Source of the DNA: Candidatus Gastranaerophilales bacterium
Lineage (GTDB): Bacteria; Cyanobacteriota; Vampirovibrionia; Gastranaerophilales; Gastranaerophilaceae
DNA: 16,080 bases
Direction: 5' to 3'
Assembly: GCA_910587375.1 (NCBI GenBank)
Contig: CAJULR010000007.1
Location: forward strand, 1-16,080
The notes under the pieces were generated by a model. The model was given only the letters and a program-made list of their open reading frames with translations, had not been told where the DNA came from and did no database searches. Shown here in pieces: positions 12,371-16,080 of the stretch. The position numbers and the translations under genes are program-made. How positions within the stretch are numbered: position 1 is the first letter of the stretch; every line of letters starts with the position of its first letter.

Positions 12371-12399
12371 ATTCTAAAGGTTTAAGGCCTATATGTAAA
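12371..12399 (-). promoter_or_regulatory. Leaderless promoter of the TPR-glycosyltransferase gene
   Basis: On the minus strand TTTACA (12394-12399), a 17-base spacer and TAGAAT (12371-12376), then exactly 6 bases and the ATG at 12364. Confidence 0.7.
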
Positions 12400-12459
12400 A
12401 TTGTAAAGAATTAAGACAAAAAATAAACAAATTTAGAGAAGAAGAAGGCATAAAAAATT

Positions 12460-12532
12460 TGCGCTAGCCGCGATTCGAACGCGGGACCTATCCCTTAAAA
12501 GGGGAGTGCTCTACCTGCTGAGCTACTAGCGC
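12460..12532 (-). tRNA. tRNA-Lys (UUU)
   Basis: 73 bases: acceptor GCGCTAG/CTAGCGC, D arm GCTC/GAGC, anticodon loop CTTTTAA, T arm CCGCG/CGCGG with TTCGAAT, discriminator A. CCA is not encoded. The outermost anticodon-stem pair is a C-U mismatch. U34 is an expected MnmA substrate. Confidence 0.96.
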
Positions 12533-12543
12533 AAAACCTATTA

Positions 12544-12549
12544 ATTATA
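12544..12549 (-). promoter_or_regulatory. -10 box of tRNA-Lys
   Basis: Perfect TATAAT on the minus strand, 11 bases above the mature 5' end, which fits a start a few bases before the tRNA. No good -35 is seen at normal spacing. Confidence 0.5.
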
Positions 12550-12687
12550 TATTACCTTGTAAATAGCTATAATGCTTATGTAATCTGCATTTCGCTTTTA
12601 ACAATATATACAATATCAAGAACATAATTTGACGTCAACATATTTTTTTAAAATTATTCCAAAGGGTAATTTATTTTTAATGAATTT

Positions 12688-12693
12688 TAAAAT
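12688..12693 (+). promoter_or_regulatory. Candidate -10 box of the Cys-rich protein
   Basis: TAAAAT 11 bases before the ATG at 12705, giving a leader of only about 5 bases. No good -35 is seen. Another TAAAAT at 12649-12654 is an alternative with a leader of about 40 bases, but no Shine-Dalgarno appears in it. Confidence 0.35.
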
Positions 12694-12704
12694 AGCCTTG
12701 AAAT

Positions 12705-13175
12705 ATGCTAAATAAAAGGTTTTTTGTAACAATTATTTTCCTAATTTTACTGCAAGCGCCAATTTTTGCTTCAAATTTGTGTTCATGCGAATGCAATTTT
12801 AACGATTTTTTTAAATGCAATTATACAGAACTTATAGAATATTTGCGACCAAACGACGAAACTAAACGCATTTTTGACATGCTCTACACGGCATACTCTA
12901 TAAAATTTGAAGGTTTAGATTTTGAGTATAAAGCAAGATGTGAGGAACTTTTGAAAGACAAAAATTCTGATGAAATTACCACACATTGTATAAATGAACA
13001 GAAAAAATACATAAAAGGGCTTGCAGAAATTGCACAAGAAGAGTATGACAATTTTTTGGATGATTTAAGTTTTGAAATTTGTGGCTGCGAAAACGCCGAA
13101 AACAAAGCGATAAAAAAGCATAAAAAACGTTACAGAAAAGCTTTAAGAAAACAAATTGCAAGAAATTGCAGATAA
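12705..13175 (+). CDS. Exported cysteine-rich protein of unknown function
   Basis: 156 residues. A signal peptide is clear: Lys/Arg at 4-5, a hydrophobic core (7-18) and likely cleavage after IFA at about 22. The mature part has nine cysteines: a CSCEC cluster (26, 28, 30), then 38, 79, 95, a CGC pair (126, 128) and 155. The middle is helical and acidic; the last 25 residues are strongly basic (KHKKRYRKALRKQIAR). Cysteines in an exported protein suggest disulfides or metal binding in the periplasm. I do not recognise a family. There is no Shine-Dalgarno before the ATG. It is convergent with valS, sharing a two-way terminator. Confidence 0.8.
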   Translation: MLNKRFFVTIIFLILLQAPIFASNLCSCECNFNDFFKCNYTELIEYLRPNDETKRIFDMLYTAYSIKFEGLDFEYKARCEELLKDKNSDEITTHCINEQKKYIKGLAEIAQEEYDNFLDDLSFEICGCENAENKAIKKHKKRYRKALRKQIARNCR

Positions 13176-13204
13176 TATTATGACTTATCATGTTGTCTAA
13201 AATA

Positions 13205-13240
13205 TAAAATGCGCCTCAGCCAAAGCCAAAGCGCATTTTA
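13205..13240. terminator. Two-way terminator between the Cys-rich gene and valS
   Basis: A perfect 10-bp stem TAAAATGCGC/GCGCATTTTA (13205-13214 with 13231-13240), a 16-base loop, and A/T on both sides, so it can serve both convergent genes. Confidence 0.8.
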
Positions 13241-13255
13241 TTTATTGCATTTTGC

Positions 13256-15868
13256 TTATTTAAAATTTGAGATAAGCTCTTTTATTTTTGCCTCTGCAAG
13301 CTTTATTTCTTCAATTCTTGCTTTTGTTGACTCTACAACATCTTTTGGCGCAGAAGAAACAAATTTTGGATTATTTATACGCCCTTCCAAGGATTTTAAT
13401 TCAGCCTCAAATTTTTGAAGCTTCTTGTTCTGCCTTGAAATCTCCTCTTCAACGTCAATTACACCCTTCAGGGGTACAATAATTTTGGCGTCGCCCACAA
13501 CAACGCTTGCAGATTGCTTATCGGCACTTGAAGCAGATGTAAATTCAACATTATCAACCTTTGCAAGGCGTTTTAAATATGGAACAACATCTTTGAAAAG
13601 CTTTTCGCCGCCATCAATTTGAATATTTATTTTGGCACCCGGAATGATATTAAATTCGCTTCTTATATTTCTTAAAGAGCGAACAGCCTCAAAAAGTGCT
13701 TCCATCTGGTTTTTAGCGTCTTCAAATTTAAACTCTTCGCTATATTCCGGGAATTTAGAAAGCATAATGGCTTTTTCATCCTTGTTTTGCGGCATAAGCT
13801 GCCAAATTTTTTCTGTTATATGTGGCATAACAGGGTGTAAAAGCCTTAATGTCATATCCAAGACATACACAAGAACCGCTTCGTTTTTCTCAATCTTAGA
13901 AAGTTCTACATACCAATCACAGTAAGAATTCCAGAAGAAATCGTACAAAATTGAGGCAACTTCGCCAATTCTGTAGTTTTGGATATTTTCATTCACAAGT
14001 TTTACGGTTTCGTTCAACTCGTTTAAAATCCACTTATCAGCGGCCGTAAACTTTGAAGGGTCAAGGTTTAGCTCATCTTTGCTCTTTGTTAAATTCATTA
14101 AGACAAAGCGGGAAGCGTTCCAAATTTTGTTTGCAAAATTTCTTCCGTATTCAAACCTTTCATCAGAAAGTTTAATATCCTGGCCCCCATATGTACAAAG
14201 GCTGGATAAGGTAAATCTTAAGGCGTCGCAGCCATATTTTTCAATAATTTCAACAGGGTCGATTGTGTTTCCTCTTGATTTTGACATCTTTTGGCCGTTT
14301 TCATCTCTTATAAGACCATGGATATAAACCGTTGAGAATGGTGCTTTTCCTGTAAATTCAAGCCCCATGGTAATCATTCTTGCAACCCAGAAGAAAATAA
14401 TGTCAAAACCGGTTACAAGAGTGGTTGTCGGATAAAATTTCTTAAAATCTGCACTGTCTGTATCGGGCCAGCCCATAGTTGAAAATGGCCAAAGCCCGCT
14501 TGAAAACCAAGTATCAAGCACATCTTTATCCTGAACATAGTTTTCAGGGTCAGGATTTTCGATACTCACAACCATTTCACCTGTTTTTTTATGGTAATAA
14601 GCAGGAATTTGGTGCCCCCACCATAATTGCCTTGAAATGCACCAATCACGGATATTTTCCATCCACATCAAATAATTCTTTTCCCATCTTTTTGGAACAA
14701 ATTCAATGGTACCATTTTTAACAGCTTCAATTGCAGGCTTTGCAAGAGGCTCCATCTTTACAAACCATTGTTCGGATAAAAGCGGTTCAATTGTTGTGTT
14801 ACACCTTTGGCATTTACCCACATTGTGTTCATGTGGCGTAATCTTAACCAAAGCTTGTTGCTCTTGAAGCATTTCAACAGTACGTTTTCTTGCTTCGTAT
14901 CTGTCTTTTCCGTGAAGTTCAGGGTGAACTTCGCCACAAGCAATCATTCTGCCTTCTTCGTTAATTACTCTTATTGAAGGCAATTTATGACGTCTGCCAA
15001 CTTCAAAGTCGTTAGGGTCATGCGCTGGTGTAATTTTGAGAGCGCCCGTGCCAAAGCCTTTATCAACATATTCATCTGCAATAATTGGAATTTCGCGCCC
15101 CGTTAAAGGAATTATACATTTTTTACCAATTAAATCCTTATATTTATAATCATTCGGGTTAACCGCAACCGCAACATCCCCAAACATTGTTTCCGGACGG
15201 GTTGTAGCAATTACTATAGCGCCCATTTCATCTTTTAAGGGATAAGAAATTTCCCAAAGATTTCCATCTTCTGTTTCGTATTCGGTTTCAATATCGGAGA
15301 TGGCGCTTTGACACCTGGGGCACCAGTTTACAATATATGAACCTTTATAAATAAGGCCCTTATTATACAAATCAACAAAAACTTTTTTAACCGCCTTAGA
15401 ACAGCCTTCATCAAGCGTAAAGCGTTTTCTTGAAAGGTCAAAGCTGGCGCCAAGAAGCTTACATTGCTCTAAAATTCTGTCTTTATGTTTATTTGCCCAA
15501 TCCCAAGTGACTTCTAAAAACTTTTCACGGCCAAGGTCGTGGCGGCTTTTACCTTCTTTTGCAAGCTGTTTTTCAACAACATTTTGTGTTGCAATTCCGG
15601 CATGGTCACACCCCGGAAGCCAAAGTGCCTCATAACCCTTCATTCTGTGATATCTTGTTAAAATATCCTGCAGGGTTTCATCCAAAGCATGGCCCATATG
15701 TAATATACCGGTTACGTTTGGAGGAGGTATCACAATAGAATATGGCGGTTTTTTAGATGTGTTGTCCGCCTTAAAAAAGGAGTTATCTTCCCAAAATTTA
15801 TAAATTTCTTTTTCGCTTTCCCTTGCCTCATAAGTGGTAGAAATGTTTTGAATATCAGAATTCGCCAT
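13256..15868 (-). CDS. valS: Valyl-tRNA synthetase
   Basis: 870 residues, near the usual length. It charges tRNA-Val with valine in the cytoplasm and edits misloaded threonine. Seen: the class I signature HMGH (57-60) in PPPNVTGILHMGH; a zinc-binding-like CPRCQSA and CQRCN pair; the editing domain (CP1) with ATTRPETMFGDVAVAVNP and the GTGALKITPAHDPND block; DTWFSSGLWPFSTMGWP; KMSKS (527-531); the anticodon-binding helical domain; and a C-terminal coiled coil (about 805-865) that binds tRNA. The start is the ATG at 15868 with AAGGA a few bases upstream. It has no operon partner here and ends at the shared two-way terminator. No T-box leader is seen in the 126 bases upstream. Confidence 0.98.
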   Translation of the reverse strand: MANSDIQNISTTYEARESEKEIYKFWEDNSFFKADNTSKKPPYSIVIPPPNVTGILHMGHALDETLQDILTRYHRMKGYEALWLPGCDHAGIATQNVVEKQLAKEGKSRHDLGREKFLEVTWDWANKHKDRILEQCKLLGASFDLSRKRFTLDEGCSKAVKKVFVDLYNKGLIYKGSYIVNWCPRCQSAISDIETEYETEDGNLWEISYPLKDEMGAIVIATTRPETMFGDVAVAVNPNDYKYKDLIGKKCIIPLTGREIPIIADEYVDKGFGTGALKITPAHDPNDFEVGRRHKLPSIRVINEEGRMIACGEVHPELHGKDRYEARKRTVEMLQEQQALVKITPHEHNVGKCQRCNTTIEPLLSEQWFVKMEPLAKPAIEAVKNGTIEFVPKRWEKNYLMWMENIRDWCISRQLWWGHQIPAYYHKKTGEMVVSIENPDPENYVQDKDVLDTWFSSGLWPFSTMGWPDTDSADFKKFYPTTTLVTGFDIIFFWVARMITMGLEFTGKAPFSTVYIHGLIRDENGQKMSKSRGNTIDPVEIIEKYGCDALRFTLSSLCTYGGQDIKLSDERFEYGRNFANKIWNASRFVLMNLTKSKDELNLDPSKFTAADKWILNELNETVKLVNENIQNYRIGEVASILYDFFWNSYCDWYVELSKIEKNEAVLVYVLDMTLRLLHPVMPHITEKIWQLMPQNKDEKAIMLSKFPEYSEEFKFEDAKNQMEALFEAVRSLRNIRSEFNIIPGAKINIQIDGGEKLFKDVVPYLKRLAKVDNVEFTSASSADKQSASVVVGDAKIIVPLKGVIDVEEEISRQNKKLQKFEAELKSLEGRINNPKFVSSAPKDVVESTKARIEEIKLAEAKIKELISNFK

Positions 15869-15933
15869 ATTTCCTTATTTTTCCTCTTTTATTTATAATT
15901 TTACAAAAATAAAATACCATAAAAGTATTAGCC

Positions 15934-15939
15934 TATAAT
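15934..15939 (+). promoter_or_regulatory. Possible -10 box for the right-edge gene
   Basis: Perfect TATAAT about 55 bases before the ATG at 15995. No matching -35 is clear. Confidence 0.35.
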
Positions 15940-15994
15940 GTATTATCCATGGGGTGTATTATTTTTCGATAAAAATTTTAATACTCTTGTAGGT

Positions 15995-16080
15995 ATGAAA
16001 AGATGGGTAATAATAACAATTTTAAGCTTAATTTTATGCCTTATAAACACTAAGGCTCATGCCCATAAAAATATTATAGA
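15995..16080 (+). CDS. Exported protein, start only
   Basis: Only the first 28 codons are in the window. They form a signal peptide: Lys-Arg at 2-3, a hydrophobic core (about 4-18, WVIITILSLILCLI) and a likely cleavage after TKAHA. The residues after it (His, Lys, Asn-rich) do not identify a family. The gene is divergent from valS with 126 bases between starts. The ATG is preceded by a weak TAGG. The rest runs off the right edge. Confidence 0.65.
   Translation, partial: MKRWVIITILSLILCLINTKAHAHKNII

Overview
The window is A+T-rich bacterial DNA with tightly packed genes on both strands. No gap between genes reaches 300 bases. There are no insertion sequences, phage genes, CRISPR arrays or rRNA. 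An MlaA-type domain and several exported proteins point to a cell with an outer membrane. Housekeeping genes (mnmA, valS, ilvC, three tRNAs), low GC and tRNAs that mostly lack an encoded CCA would suit a gut Gastranaerophilales/Vampirovibrionia ('Melainabacteria') type genome. That placement is inferred from general character, not proven.

Left part (1-2841): the 3' end of a large Ser/Thr/Pro-rich, mucin-like repeat protein whose start lies outside the window, a strong terminator, mnmA on the minus strand, and a small unknown helical protein read divergently from mnmA. Next (2959-4823): a P-loop kinase of the uridine kinase/PRK type, tRNA-Gln(UUG), and an MmcQ/YjbR protein. Centre (4862-9028, all minus strand): an unusual fusion of an MlaA domain to an alpha/beta hydrolase, tRNA-Leu(CAG) with a broken copy of its own 5' third upstream, a YhcH/YjgK/YiaL protein and ilvC. 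Right part: a DUF815 AAA ATPase and a small OadG-like membrane protein (plus strand), a TPR-glycosyltransferase-like protein and tRNA-Lys(UUU) (minus), a cysteine-rich exported protein (plus), valS (minus), and the first codons of another exported protein that runs off the right edge.

Most genes look like single-gene transcription units with their own promoters and do not form one pathway. Two broader patterns stand out. First, five genes have a good -10 box ending only 6 or 7 bases before the ATG and no Shine-Dalgarno sequence, as expected of leaderless mRNAs; other genes here have clear Shine-Dalgarno sites, so two modes of initiation appear to coexist. Second, the MlaA-hydrolase fusion has an inverted repeat in its upstream region that could hide its ribosome-binding site. 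These, the interrupted tRNA-Leu duplicate, and an MnmA without the usual second catalytic cysteine are the best leads.
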